From: Anaeroplasma bactoclasticum
Lineage (GTDB): Bacteria > Bacillota_I > Bacilli_A > Acholeplasmatales > Anaeroplasmataceae
Assembly: GCA_023663825.1 (NCBI GenBank)
Contig: JAMPGQ010000003.1
Span: 1 to 64,000, forward strand
DNA length: 64,000 nucleotides
Direction: 5' to 3'
Under the pieces are notes generated by a model that was not told the origin of the DNA, did no database searches, and worked only from the letters and a program-made list of their open reading frames with translations. A program made the position numbers and the translations under genes. Each line of letters starts with the position of its first letter. Position 1 is the first letter of the stretch. Positions 16,352-25,948 of this stretch are shown piece by piece.

Positions 16352-17374
16352 ATGAATAGAAAATCAGAAAAGAAGTTACTATTAATTGCTCGTAATTCGG
16401 CAACTATTCTTTTTATACTTTTTATAATTATGTTAATATGTATTCTTGTCAAATTAAATTCTAATTTTGATAATGATGGTAGGATAATAAAAGATGAAAA
16501 AACTTTTGTAAGTGCACTTTTAAATAATAATAGCACAAAGCAAAATCAAAATTATTATATTGCAAATGCATTTGACATAAATATAGAAAGTTTACCTCAA
16601 GAGAATATTATTTTTTATGGTAACTTAGATGGACGAGGCTATCAAATTAATATTAAATCCAAAAATACCGAACCTGCTTATTTAGAACACCCTATATTAT
16701 ATAAAATAGAGAATGATGCAAATATTTCTGGACTTAATATAAAATTAGAAAAAAGTGTGATACTAGGTTCAGTAGATGGTAAAAAGGATTGTGCATTATT
16801 ATCAAATTATAATTATGGATCAATAAACAATTGTTTTGTTGAAGTTGAACGTCAATGTATAGGAAAGAATTGTTCTAATGCTGCTTCCTTAGTCAACTAT
16901 AATTTTAGTGAAATTTCAAATGTTTGCTTGAAATTAAAAGAATTATCTGCTGTAGATAATTCAATTGGAAATTGGAAGTGCCGTTTTGGTGCACTAGTAA
17001 CAATTAATTTTGGAGTAGTTGAAAATATTTTGGCTGACATTCATTTTGAATTGGATATAAGCACTAGATTAGATGTATTTAGGAATGGCTATAATAATCA
17101 ATTTGTGGGATATTTATTCTGTGAGTTGTCGAAGAATTCAAAGGTTAGTGATATTTATTTGTTCGGTAGAACAGAACAAGGTGTTGCTTTTCCATATTGG
17201 GAAAAGGCTTGCGATACAGGTATAATTGGATATAACAAAAAAGATTATTTAGAAATTACGGATTCGTTTTTTTTGGAATTAAGGAAAAATGCTGATTGGG
17301 AGAATTATTGGAAATTAGATAAAACAGAGGATTTTCCCGTGCTAAATATAGGACAAAAACATAAGATGAGGTGA
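16352..17374 (+). CDS. Membrane-anchored GLUG/beta-helix-like protein
   Basis: A 340-residue protein with one N-terminal membrane helix (~residues 8-36, LILFILF-type hydrophobic core after a Lys/Arg-rich start), so the bulk is probably outside the cell. The exterior part has short imperfect repeats of the GLUG/beta-helix kind: GNLDGRGYQINI, NDANISGLNIKLE, NYGSINNCFVEVE, NFSEISNVCLKL, NFGVVENILADI. Such solenoids are typical of adhesin-like surface proteins. AGGAGG (16338-16343) precedes the ATG; the gene follows the GAP1-like gene by 15 nt and precedes the next by 4 nt. A related but lipidated protein is encoded at 44359. Ligand unknown. Confidence 0.65.
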   Translation: MNRKSEKKLLLIARNSATILFILFIIMLICILVKLNSNFDNDGRIIKDEKTFVSALLNNNSTKQNQNYYIANAFDINIESLPQENIIFYGNLDGRGYQINIKSKNTEPAYLEHPILYKIENDANISGLNIKLEKSVILGSVDGKKDCALLSNYNYGSINNCFVEVERQCIGKNCSNAASLVNYNFSEISNVCLKLKELSAVDNSIGNWKCRFGALVTINFGVVENILADIHFELDISTRLDVFRNGYNNQFVGYLFCELSKNSKVSDIYLFGRTEQGVAFPYWEKACDTGIIGYNKKDYLEITDSFFLELRKNADWENYWKLDKTEDFPVLNIGQKHKMR

Positions 17375-17378
17375 TAAA

Positions 17379-20300
17379 ATGGCTGAAAATAAGGAAATTA
17401 CTAAAAAAATTATTAGAAACAAGGTAATTGTTATTTCGCTACTCTCCGTACTATTTATATTTAGCGTTTTTTTGGCTACTTATAAACTTTTTCAAAAGCA
17501 GTCCAGTCAAAATGAAATATCATTAGTTTTAACTTCCTCAACTGGAGATAGTATCTATGTCGGAGGCGAAGGAGAAATTTTTGCTTTACTAGTCACGGAT
17601 GGTGAAGATGAACAGTTGCAAGGAACTTTTCTTTATGAGAGTGATAGTGAAATGCTTCAGTTCATTAATGAAACTGGAAAATTTAGAGTAAATGATGTTA
17701 TTTTAGATGGTTTTGATTATAATGATTCAGTAAGTATTACTGTTACTTGCAACATTAATGATATACATCTAACTCAAGTTATTTCTCTTCGAATAACTGA
17801 AGCTATACCACATAAAATAACGTTTGTCTATCCTGATAAAAATGATGTTATTTCATCTGTGATTGGTGAAGATTATGTTATATATGAAGGATATTGTTTA
17901 AATGAAATACCTACACCTAGTTTTGGTGTTCATCAGTATAAATGGATAGTTGATGGAAGCAACGAAGAATATAATCCTTTGACGGATAAATATTATTGGC
18001 ATGGAGATATAGTTTTGTCTGCAAAATTCGAAGAAACCAGTATTATTTTTAGAGATGAATTAAATAATACCACAGATAGTCAATCAACAAAAGTTATTTA
18101 TGGAGAAACAATAAATACTGATTTGTGGAATAGACCGCTTGATAAAGATGGGTGGCATTTTGTAGGATGGTTTCCAGATATATCTTCTGATGAACTAGAA
18201 AATGGCGTAAAGGAACATAAATTTTGCCTTTTGACTAATGAATTAGTGGCAAAATGGGAGGCAAAACCCATAATCGACCCCTTATTTAATACAAAAGATG
18301 CAATTCCATCTAATATTTCAGTTGTTTATAATATGGAAATACAAGGATTAATGAATCCCAATTACTTAAATGATGGCATATTCATAGAATGGGTTACAAG
18401 TGATAATGATGGTATGGAGATATCTATTCATAATGGAAGTATGTATCCGTTAGGAACTAATATGAAGATTTATGCCAAGATTAAATTTCCTATTGAATTT
18501 AATTACGAAGGAACTACTGAGAATGTCGAAAATGAGAAAAAACAGTATTATATAATATATAATGAATCTTTATCTTCTCAAAACATTTCTTTACCACAAC
18601 CATTATATTTACAAGAGAATGGATGGAAATTCGATGGATGGTATACAGATATTGGTGGTGCTGGTAAGCAGTGGACTTCCGATAGTAAGTATGTAGAAAA
18701 AATAAAAGACAATGAAAGTGGGAAATTAAGATTATATGCAAAAAGAATATCAAGTATAACCTATCATAGACTTTTAGATATCAATGGAGAAGCAACAAAT
18801 GAAACAATCACCGTCCCTATAGTATACAGGCAAAATATAAATATAATATCAGAAGAAAATATTTTATCTGATGAAAAGATTGTATGGAAGTTTGATGGAT
18901 ATTATAATGTTCCAAATGGTGTATTTCAATTAAATGATACCGAAAACGAAAAAATAGATTCTTTAAAGAGTTATACTGGAAAAGGAGAAATAAATTTATT
19001 TGCTCGTTGGTCCTCTTTTATACATTTTACTGTGGATTTAGCAAAATATGCAGATCCTACCAAGCCATTAGGATCAACTCAAAGTGATTTATCAGTTATA
19101 TATAATGGAGAGTTGCCTATACTTCCAAAGGTAAATTACACAATTTCTAATGATGATACATATTTTGAAGGATGGTTTACTGAAGAATACGGTTTTGGTA
19201 AGCAAATTCAACAAGGTGAACTTTATAAAGGATATGGAGAGCAAACTTATCATAGTAGGACAAGGATGACAATTTATTTTAATGATCCCTTACATCAAGT
19301 ATATGAAAGACGAGACTTCATTTATGGAAAATCTTTAGAAGAATGCAAAAATATCGTAGAAAATGCAACCATTCCAAACTTTGAAGAAAAAGGATGGAAA
19401 CATACTGGATGGTCTGTAAAGGATTTGGGGGATATAGAGATAGAGGATTTTTTGAATTTACCTTACTCATTCATTACACCATATTTATTTGATGCTAATT
19501 GGGAAATTACGATTTTTTATGATACGGATTTGGGAAGTATTCAAAATGTTTATGGTAATATGAATAAATATGACACATATCGATATGGGCAGATGCTTAG
19601 ATTAAAAAGACCGGGTAAGCAAGGGTCTTGGGAATTTGCTAATTGGTATACGGAGTTATATGGCAAAGGAATATGTCTTGAGGATATATCTACAAGCAGT
19701 GAAGAATTTATCAATATAGTTAAAAGTAATAGTGAGCTTATTGAAGGAGTATATTGTGTTAGAATATATGCAAAATGGGTTTCGCGAACACTTTTAAACT
19801 ACGGAAATGGATACGAGCCAAACGAAAATTTAGCAAAACAACTAGAATTTATTTATGGACAAGCACAAGCTCAACTTCCCTCAAATGAAGAAATCTCTGA
19901 CAGGGATGGCTATTCTAAGGGAAATTGGTATAATAATAGTGATTTTTCAGGCGATTCAATAACAAAAAATACCACTATATTTCCACTGGATTTTAGTACA
20001 ATCTATTACGAATGGATTGGAGGAACATGTATGGTTTATTTAGATTATATTGGAGAAACAGGAACAAGATATCAAGTCGCATATTTGAATAATGTTATTA
20101 GAGGAAATGATATGCCTGAAATATCAAATGATATTTTACCTAAGAAGGATATTCCAAAGAATGCAGGTGTTTTCTTAGGATATTATTGTGAAGAAAACAA
20201 TAATATTTACTATAATTACAATGAAGAAGTAGGATTCACAAGTGCACGCATTTTTGATATAGTTGGAAGTGAAGTTCATTTGATCGGAAAATGGGGAGTT

Positions 20301-21509
20301 TCTTATTCAGTGCTCTTAGATTCGAATGGAGGAAGTGGAGGAACGACATCAATAAATGTAGTATATGAACAAGAAATGCCAAGTAATGCTAAAATTGTGT
20401 CACCTACAAGATATGGCTATACTTTTAAGGGTTATTATGATAATAAGACTGATTTAACAGATGAACACATGTATTATAATGCTGAAATGAAAAGTACCCA
20501 AAATTGGAACAGAGCATCGGGAGGTACATTATATGCAAAATGGTCTGCAAATCAATATAGGATAACTTTTGATTCTAACGGGGGTAATTCTCCAAGTTTT
20601 ACCAATAATGATTATATTTTTGGGAAACCATTTGGTATTTTGCCTACAGTAACTAAAAGTTCCACTTCTAGAAAAACATTCTTCACCACTATAGTCACCA
20701 GTTATGAATTTGTTGGATGGTATACGGATGATGAGACAAAAATCACAAATAATTCTGTTCTTTCACTTGCTGGTAATCAAACATTCTATGCTCATTGGAA
20801 ATCAAGTGATTCTGAATGTGTAACTGCTGGAACATTGGTTACTCTTGCGGATGGAACACAACTTCCTGTCGAACAATTGAAAGGTAATGAAGAATTAATG
20901 GTGTGGAATATTTATACTGGAAGAATAGATAAGGCACCCATATTGTTTGTAGATAGTGATCCAGAAGCAGAGTATGAAATTGTGAATCTTATTTTTTCAG
21001 ATGGTACGATAACAAAAGTAGTTACTGAACATGGTTTTTGGGATTATGACTTAAATGAATGGGTTTATTTGAATAAGAATGCCAGTCAATATATTGGTCA
21101 TTATTTTAATAAGCAAAGTTTTGATATAGAAGGCAAGGTATATAACGAAAAAGTTCAATTGAAAAATGTCATTATAACTAATGAGATAACAACAACATGG
21201 AGTCCAATAACATATTCCCATTTTTGCTATTATGTAAATGGAATGTTATCGTTGCCAGGTGGTATCACAGGCTTTTTCAATATATTTGAAGTTGATAAAC
21301 AAATGAAAATAGATGAAACAAAGATGCTTGAAGACATTGAAAATTATGGTTTATTTACATATGATGATTTTAAGGACCTTATTCCAGAAACAGTGTTCAA
21401 AGCATTTAATGGGCAATATCTTAGAGTATCAATGTCCAAAGGATTGATAACTTGGAATGATATTTTATTATTAGTTGACAAGTATGGATCATATTGGGAA
21501 ACAAATTAA
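17379..21509 (+). CDS. Large surface protein with Listeria-Bacteroides repeats and Hint domain
   Basis: A 1376-residue protein: N-terminal signal-anchor helix (~15-36), then an ectodomain with about eight Listeria-Bacteroides (InlB B-type, Flg_new) repeats, recognisable by motifs such as GWHFVGWFPD, GWKFDGWYTD, YFEGWFTEEYG, GYTFKGYYDN and YEFVGWYTD. At ~1147 a Hint (intein/hedgehog-like) domain begins: Cys1147 in CVTAGTLVTLADGTQLPVEQL-type block A and His1218 in VVTEHGFWD block B. The last ~90 residues are helical and acidic. Hint domains cleave or splice themselves; here it could release or process the C-terminal piece. It is the last gene of the cluster, with no cell-wall LPxTG motif seen. 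Repeat and Hint calls are strong; function is open. Confidence 0.8.
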   Translation: MAENKEITKKIIRNKVIVISLLSVLFIFSVFLATYKLFQKQSSQNEISLVLTSSTGDSIYVGGEGEIFALLVTDGEDEQLQGTFLYESDSEMLQFINETGKFRVNDVILDGFDYNDSVSITVTCNINDIHLTQVISLRITEAIPHKITFVYPDKNDVISSVIGEDYVIYEGYCLNEIPTPSFGVHQYKWIVDGSNEEYNPLTDKYYWHGDIVLSAKFEETSIIFRDELNNTTDSQSTKVIYGETINTDLWNRPLDKDGWHFVGWFPDISSDELENGVKEHKFCLLTNELVAKWEAKPIIDPLFNTKDAIPSNISVVYNMEIQGLMNPNYLNDGIFIEWVTSDNDGMEISIHNGSMYPLGTNMKIYAKIKFPIEFNYEGTTENVENEKKQYYIIYNESLSSQNISLPQPLYLQENGWKFDGWYTDIGGAGKQWTSDSKYVEKIKDNESGKLRLYAKRISSITYHRLLDINGEATNETITVPIVYRQNINIISEENILSDEKIVWKFDGYYNVPNGVFQLNDTENEKIDSLKSYTGKGEINLFARWSSFIHFTVDLAKYADPTKPLGSTQSDLSVIYNGELPILPKVNYTISNDDTYFEGWFTEEYGFGKQIQQGELYKGYGEQTYHSRTRMTIYFNDPLHQVYERRDFIYGKSLEECKNIVENATIPNFEEKGWKHTGWSVKDLGDIEIEDFLNLPYSFITPYLFDANWEITIFYDTDLGSIQNVYGNMNKYDTYRYGQMLRLKRPGKQGSWEFANWYTELYGKGICLEDISTSSEEFINIVKSNSELIEGVYCVRIYAKWVSRTLLNYGNGYEPNENLAKQLEFIYGQAQAQLPSNEEISDRDGYSKGNWYNNSDFSGDSITKNTTIFPLDFSTIYYEWIGGTCMVYLDYIGETGTRYQVAYLNNVIRGNDMPEISNDILPKKDIPKNAGVFLGYYCEENNNIYYNYNEEVGFTSARIFDIVGSEVHLIGKWGVSYSVLLDSNGGSGGTTSINVVYEQEMPSNAKIVSPTRYGYTFKGYYDNKTDLTDEHMYYNAEMKSTQNWNRASGGTLYAKWSANQYRITFDSNGGNSPSFTNNDYIFGKPFGILPTVTKSSTSRKTFFTTIVTSYEFVGWYTDDETKITNNSVLSLAGNQTFYAHWKSSDSECVTAGTLVTLADGTQLPVEQLKGNEELMVWNIYTGRIDKAPILFVDSDPEAEYEIVNLIFSDGTITKVVTEHGFWDYDLNEWVYLNKNASQYIGHYFNKQSFDIEGKVYNEKVQLKNVIITNEITTTWSPITYSHFCYYVNGMLSLPGGITGFFNIFEVDKQMKIDETKMLEDIENYGLFTYDDFKDLIPETVFKAFNGQYLRVSMSKGLITWNDILLLVDKYGSYWETN

Positions 21510-21551
21510 AAAGTGGACAAAATAAAACCAATATCCCAAATTAATGATATC

Positions 21552-21574
21552 AGAATTAAAAATTCTATTTTGTC
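21552..21574 (+). terminator. Weak possible terminator after the long cluster
   Basis: AGAATT (21552-21557) and AATTCT (21561-21566) form a 6-bp AT-rich stem followed by ATTTTGT. It is a poor hairpin, so read-through into 21637 is possible. Confidence 0.3.
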
Positions 21575-21615
21575 TCATTCTATGTGACAGTTTTTGAGTT
21601 GGAATATAGTATAAA
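21568..21615 (+). promoter_or_regulatory. Shared-architecture promoter (copy 1)
   Basis: TTTTGTC (21568-21574), 11 bp, GACAG (21586-21590), then TATAG at 21605 and TATAAA at 21610-21615. The spacing of all parts equals that at 26270 and 29652, although the right arm of the inverted repeat is incomplete here. The ribosome site GGAGG (21623-21627) follows. Confidence 0.5.
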
Positions 21616-21636
21616 TATAATTGGAGGTTTAAAAAT

Positions 21637-22173
21637 ATGAAAAATGAATTATTTGATTATATCTATTCAATCTTTGAAGAAAAGATTAATGAAAAAAAAG
21701 CAGTTTTAAATCAAGAGGGTATAGAAATTATCCAGACGGCTTATGTTAAATCTACTAAAACGCTAGATATTTTAGACCAAATAGATGCGGAAATGGGTAA
21801 GGTAGAAAAATATTTAAGTAAATATGATAATGAACCTACTATGGCTGAAGTCATCAATAAGATTTTAAAAGAAAATAGTCTAACTATATCTAATGTAACA
21901 AAAAAATTAGAGCATAGACAAGCTAGACAAACAATTTATCGTCTTGCTAACTATGCTAATGAATCTTCAGCCAAAAAAGATACTCTCATTTGTTTGGCAT
22001 TTTGTGCTGATGCTTCTTTAAATCAATTAGAAAGATTATTAAACTCAAGCGGTTATATTCTTGCCAAAAATAGTCAAGATGATATGTTAGTACAATATTG
22101 CTTTGAGAACGAAAAGTCAATTGAATTTTATGAGAGTATGAAAGAAGAACTATTTGGTGAACTAATTAAATAA
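21637..22173 (+). CDS. Atypical XRE-like helix-turn-helix regulator
   Basis: A 178-residue protein. Residues ~70-145 resemble a divergent lambda-repressor (XRE) domain: MAEVINKILKENSLTISNV, then RQTIYRLANYAN, KKDTLICLAFCADASLNQLERLLNSSGYILA and a C-terminal DDMLVQYCFEN. The block 'KDTLICLAF...LERLL..SGY' is typical of XRE-type regulators whose last helices follow the HTH. Residues 1-65 are a helical coiled region. It is the first gene of an operon with an Hsp70-like ATPase, preceded by GGAGG (21623-21627). As the only DNA-binding candidate in the operon, it could control the TTTTGTC-N11-GACA promoters; this is inference. Confidence 0.6.
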   Translation: MKNELFDYIYSIFEEKINEKKAVLNQEGIEIIQTAYVKSTKTLDILDQIDAEMGKVEKYLSKYDNEPTMAEVINKILKENSLTISNVTKKLEHRQARQTIYRLANYANESSAKKDTLICLAFCADASLNQLERLLNSSGYILAKNSQDDMLVQYCFENEKSIEFYESMKEELFGELIK

Positions 22174-22196
22174 TTTAGTATACGAGGAGGAGTGTT

Positions 22197-23453
22197 ATGA
22201 AATATGATTCTTACAGTGAGGTAAAGGAAAAATTAAAACAGATAGGAAACCAAATTTTTGGTTACGATACGGATACTGATAATCACCTGCGCATTTATAA
22301 AGCAGAATTTGAATTTGCTTGTGAAATGGTAGGAGCTATTGCTGGAATGGATATTTATAATTCATCAGAAACAAAAGTGCCAATTAGTTTGATACAATGT
22401 TTACAAATTTACGACTCAATCGAACAATCTAAATCGAAATTTGAAACATCTCTTGTTTCGGATGAAAGGTTAAAAAAATGGGTGAACAAAACATTTGAAA
22501 TAGTTCGAACTATTTATAAAACAAAAACAGCAAATGATGAGGATAATGCAGAAACTTTAAAGATTGAAAAACATAGCAGAATAAAATATTGGGTGGTGAA
22601 AATCCTTGATATAGCTAGTACAATACTATTGTTAATTTTTGCTGGTTGCTGGATTATAGAACCTGAAGGAAATTGGGAGGCTATAACCGTTGCAATAAGT
22701 GGTGGAGTCAAAATTGTTTTCGAGGTTTTGCAATTATTTCCTAAGAAAAAACAGGAAAAATTGAAAGATAAGATTCAATTTTACAATTATGAAAAAAACG
22801 CATTATTGGAATTTGAAAAAACCTTAAATGAACAAAAAATTAAATTAGAAGAGAAAATTTCAAAAACATCTGAGATACAAAGTGAAAATAAGAAATTGCA
22901 AAGCGAAAACAATTATTTGAATAGTGAAAATAAGAAATTGCAAAGCGAAAACAATTATTTGAATAGTGAAAATAAGAAATTGCAAAACGCAATTGCAGCA
23001 AAAAAGAAGAAATATTGTAAAGTATGCAATTGGAAATTTGATAATTCTGATTTGCAAAATGAAACGTGCAGCATTTGTGGGAACATTATTAATATCGCTG
23101 ATACTGATATTTCAACAGCACAACGAAAACTTAAAAATTATTCAATATTCGATGAACGTGGTCAATATAAGGTTAATCCAAATGTAAGCAAACCACATCC
23201 ACAATATGTTTTTATAGATCAAAAAAATTATAATAGTATGATTGAAAATGATAAAAAGCTTTTTTTAGAGCAAAGTGAGTTAATATATACTATTATTATA
23301 TCAAATGAAATTGTACCCCTTGTAAATCTCAAATTTGTTCCGTCTAGTCATTTCGGAAAGATTTATATTCAAAATGGTCAAAAACGAATAGTTATATATG
23401 ATGGTATCAATATGAATCAAATTATAGGAAATGAGGAAATAGAAAATGCTTGA
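22197..23453 (+). CDS. Membrane protein with repeated coiled coil and zinc ribbon
   Basis: A 418-residue protein. One or two hydrophobic segments lie at ~132-176 (LDIASTILLLIFAGCWII and a weaker one). Residues ~195-265 form a coiled coil that includes tandem 14-residue units SENKKLQSENNYLN, encoded by a 42-bp DNA repeat. A zinc ribbon with two CxxC pairs follows (CKVCNW ... CSICGN). The C-terminal ~120 residues are alpha/beta and unknown. GAGGAGG is placed ideally before the ATG; the stop overlaps the next gene by 8 nt. With a GrpE-like and an Hsp70-like gene downstream, it may be a membrane adaptor of a chaperone complex. Confidence 0.7.
   Translation: MKYDSYSEVKEKLKQIGNQIFGYDTDTDNHLRIYKAEFEFACEMVGAIAGMDIYNSSETKVPISLIQCLQIYDSIEQSKSKFETSLVSDERLKKWVNKTFEIVRTIYKTKTANDEDNAETLKIEKHSRIKYWVVKILDIASTILLLIFAGCWIIEPEGNWEAITVAISGGVKIVFEVLQLFPKKKQEKLKDKIQFYNYEKNALLEFEKTLNEQKIKLEEKISKTSEIQSENKKLQSENNYLNSENKKLQSENNYLNSENKKLQNAIAAKKKKYCKVCNWKFDNSDLQNETCSICGNIINIADTDISTAQRKLKNYSIFDERGQYKVNPNVSKPHPQYVFIDQKNYNSMIENDKKLFLEQSELIYTIIISNEIVPLVNLKFVPSSHFGKIYIQNGQKRIVIYDGINMNQIIGNEEIENA
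22881..22986 (+). repeat. 42-bp tandem repeat inside the coiled-coil gene
   Basis: Unit beginning AGTGAAAATAAGAAATTGCA occurs at 22881-22922 and 22923-22964, with a partial third copy at 22965-22986. Copies look identical, which suggests recent expansion and a length-variable coiled coil. Confidence 0.9.
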
Positions 23454-24132
23454 AGCAATAGAAAATAATTATGATTTGGCAAATGTAATTTTACTTTCCA
23501 TAATTGCCATTGCAATTGTTATAGAGGTAATTGTAGAAATAATTAGTTTGTCAGGAAAAATACGAAGATTAAAGTCTAAAAAAAATGAATCAGATAAAAA
23601 AGAGCCTGTTGAACTATGTCCCGAAAGTTATTCTGATGATGAGTCAAAAAAGGACGATTCAAAAGATGACTTTATTCAAGAAGTAAAGCAATCTAAGAAT
23701 AATGTCGAAGAAATTAAAGTCAAAATTAAGCAAATTGCAAATGAGATTATAAAGGCATTGGATGATTACGATAATGATCGTTATTATATTCAACTGGAAA
23801 GTCATATGTTAAGAATAGTAGATAATTTAATAGATGAAGATAATATATGCGAATGTTATAGAATTTGTGCATATGAAATGAATGCATGTTCCCTGGTTGG
23901 AAATGATAAAAACTCATATGTTTTTTATGCCTTTCTAAACAAAATGGAATCATATCTATTAAGTTTATGCGATGATTTTGAGCCTAAACATTATGATAAC
24001 TTTGACTACATTGAACATACTCCAGATTCTGTTTCTGAAAAAAGGACAGGGAAAGTTAGATACACAATTAAAAATGGAAAAAAATATAAAGAGGAGGTTA
24101 TAGTTAAGGCTATAGTTTGCCTTGACGAGTAA
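23446..24132 (+). CDS. GrpE-like protein with N-terminal membrane helix
   Basis: A 228-residue protein. Residues ~14-35 form a membrane helix (ANVILLSIIAIAIVIEVIVEI), followed by an acidic, disordered linker (~45-75). Residues ~80-160 are helical with QEVKQSKNNVEEIKVKIKQI, similar to the long GrpE helix. The C-terminus, GKVRYTIKNGKKYKEEVIVK then AIVCLDE, fits the small beta domain of GrpE, where a Gly-Tyr... and a final A-x-V-x-V pattern are conserved. The adjacent gene encodes an Hsp70-like ATPase, so a nucleotide-exchange role is plausible. A membrane-tethered GrpE is unusual. Assignment is moderate. Confidence 0.5.
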   Translation: MLEAIENNYDLANVILLSIIAIAIVIEVIVEIISLSGKIRRLKSKKNESDKKEPVELCPESYSDDESKKDDSKDDFIQEVKQSKNNVEEIKVKIKQIANEIIKALDDYDNDRYYIQLESHMLRIVDNLIDEDNICECYRICAYEMNACSLVGNDKNSYVFYAFLNKMESYLLSLCDDFEPKHYDNFDYIEHTPDSVSEKRTGKVRYTIKNGKKYKEEVIVKAIVCLDE

Positions 24133-24136
24133 ACTT

Positions 24137-25948
24137 ATGAAAATTACAATAGATTTTGGAACTAAATTTACATATATTGGAACTTGTAATGATAGAGGGG
24201 AATTTATTCCTCTATTGGATAATAGAATTATAGATAAGGGGTATCCAACAACTATCGAAGCAAAAGAATTTGAAAACGATGAAATCAATGAAAACAATAC
24301 CTTGATTGATGGCACTTTATTCACGTGCTATAGTGGCAAAGGTGCTGGTCGTGTAAAGAAAATCTTAATTGAACTCATTCGAAATTCAACAATGAAGAGC
24401 GCAGAACAAATATTGTATAGTCTGTTTAATAGTTCACCTAATTTAACATATCTTACAAAAGATATTTTTATAGCATTGTTTACAGTATTACTCAAAAAAA
24501 CATTGTTTTTTTGTGAAAATAACAGTCTTTTCCTTGCTGAAAAAAATATAAATTATGAAATGTTAGAGGCGATTTATATTGCCTTTCCTGAATTTTCTAC
24601 GATTCCGAATACATATCAATCCATTTTGCAGCACTGTATGCGGCAAGCTGTTATTAATTCGAATTGGATAACTTCTAAAGATATTTTATATGCTTGTGTT
24701 GAAGAGGCAAAATGTCTACCATATGCGTTAAATTTTAAAAATAAATACGTGAATGAAGAAGTTTTATTTATCGACATTGGAGGATATACTAGTGATTATT
24801 GTTATTTAGATAAAGAAGGTAAGTTAAACCGTAATAATGCTATATCTATTGACACAGGAACAGATGAAATTGATAGGATCTTATTAATGTATATCAATGA
24901 AAACACCCCTTCACTATTCAACCTTTATATGAACAATCCCATTGAATTAGATACTTTAAAGCGTCAACTAGAACAAGGACATATGGAAGCCAACATATTG
25001 CCCGTTGAGTATAGGGATAGTTTAATTGATAATCGTGGAAAATTAGTTTGGAATGTTTTAAAAGAAAAAATTTTTCACAAATTGAAAGAGTTATTCCCAA
25101 TTGTAAACACCATAGTGTTATCTGGCGGTGGGTCAAATATTGCTAATATTGTTGAGCAAGCAAAAGTGGTATTTCCCAATGCTACCGTTACTACGATTCA
25201 ATTAGAAAACCAAAATTCTGGAGAATCATATCTTAATAGCAAGAGCATAATTTGCTATGGAGCATATCTTCAAGCTAACGATCGTGTTGAACGTTCCAAG
25301 CAAGATGATAATATCGCAAGTGATCGTGAATATGAAAAAAAAGTGTGCCAAATGGACAATATTATGGCAAATGATGGTGAGGATTTATTTAATAATTACA
25401 ATGAGGATGACGATTATATGTATATGTTGATGACCCAAGGTCCATATCAAAGGGATAGTTATTCTGAATTAAGAAGCTTTATCTATGGAAGAAGTGGGTC
25501 TACTGCAGAAAACATTACATATACTGAAAAACTACTTTTTGGAAGACTAAAAAGTGAAAATATAAAACCAGGTTTTTCAATACAGGAAAGTGAATGGTCA
25601 AACTATTTAAACTATCAATTAAAAGAATTAGATAAATCAGAAGATAATGTGGTTGTCATCAAAAAAAAGACTACAAACCAAACGGTAAGTGTTTTAATTG
25701 GAGTTGTTACTTATGTTTATAACATTATGCCTGTTTACCATGTCCTTGCAATTTATAATGATAGTGGAGAAACTATTTCTGTAAAGAATGGCGAAGGATA
25801 TAAAGAAATTAAACATCGTGAACTTATTAAAGATATAATTTTTTTCAATCGAGTGTATATCTCAGATTTATCAACTCTAAAACGAGCACCACACACTGCT
25901 GATGAGTATTTAGAAAATAAGAAAAAGTTAGAGAACTCTCTTGAATAA
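24137..25948 (+). CDS. Hsp70/actin-fold ATPase
   Basis: A 603-residue protein of the Hsp70/actin (ASKHA) superfamily. Phosphate-1 loop at the N-terminus (IDFGTKFTYIG), phosphate-2 loop at Asp213 (FIDIGGYTSDY) and adenosine motif at ~329-335 (LSGGGSNI). After ~residue 385 the protein diverges; there is no recognisable substrate-binding DnaK domain, but an acidic linker and an alpha/beta C-terminal part. ATG 24137 is chosen because it gives the natural MKITIDFG start 4 nt after the previous stop; a TTG at 24122 is possible. It is probably a dedicated chaperone-like or scaffold ATPase working with the GrpE-like and coiled-coil proteins, not housekeeping DnaK. Confidence 0.8.
   Translation: MKITIDFGTKFTYIGTCNDRGEFIPLLDNRIIDKGYPTTIEAKEFENDEINENNTLIDGTLFTCYSGKGAGRVKKILIELIRNSTMKSAEQILYSLFNSSPNLTYLTKDIFIALFTVLLKKTLFFCENNSLFLAEKNINYEMLEAIYIAFPEFSTIPNTYQSILQHCMRQAVINSNWITSKDILYACVEEAKCLPYALNFKNKYVNEEVLFIDIGGYTSDYCYLDKEGKLNRNNAISIDTGTDEIDRILLMYINENTPSLFNLYMNNPIELDTLKRQLEQGHMEANILPVEYRDSLIDNRGKLVWNVLKEKIFHKLKELFPIVNTIVLSGGGSNIANIVEQAKVVFPNATVTTIQLENQNSGESYLNSKSIICYGAYLQANDRVERSKQDDNIASDREYEKKVCQMDNIMANDGEDLFNNYNEDDDYMYMLMTQGPYQRDSYSELRSFIYGRSGSTAENITYTEKLLFGRLKSENIKPGFSIQESEWSNYLNYQLKELDKSEDNVVVIKKKTTNQTVSVLIGVVTYVYNIMPVYHVLAIYNDSGETISVKNGEGYKEIKHRELIKDIIFFNRVYISDLSTLKRAPHTADEYLENKKKLENSLE

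Noticed and set aside
22860-23057. Minus-strand frame with hydrophobic repeats (QFLIFTIQIIVFAL type)
   Set aside because: It is the antisense of the 42-bp coiled-coil repeat; the apparent membrane protein is a by-product of the repeat.
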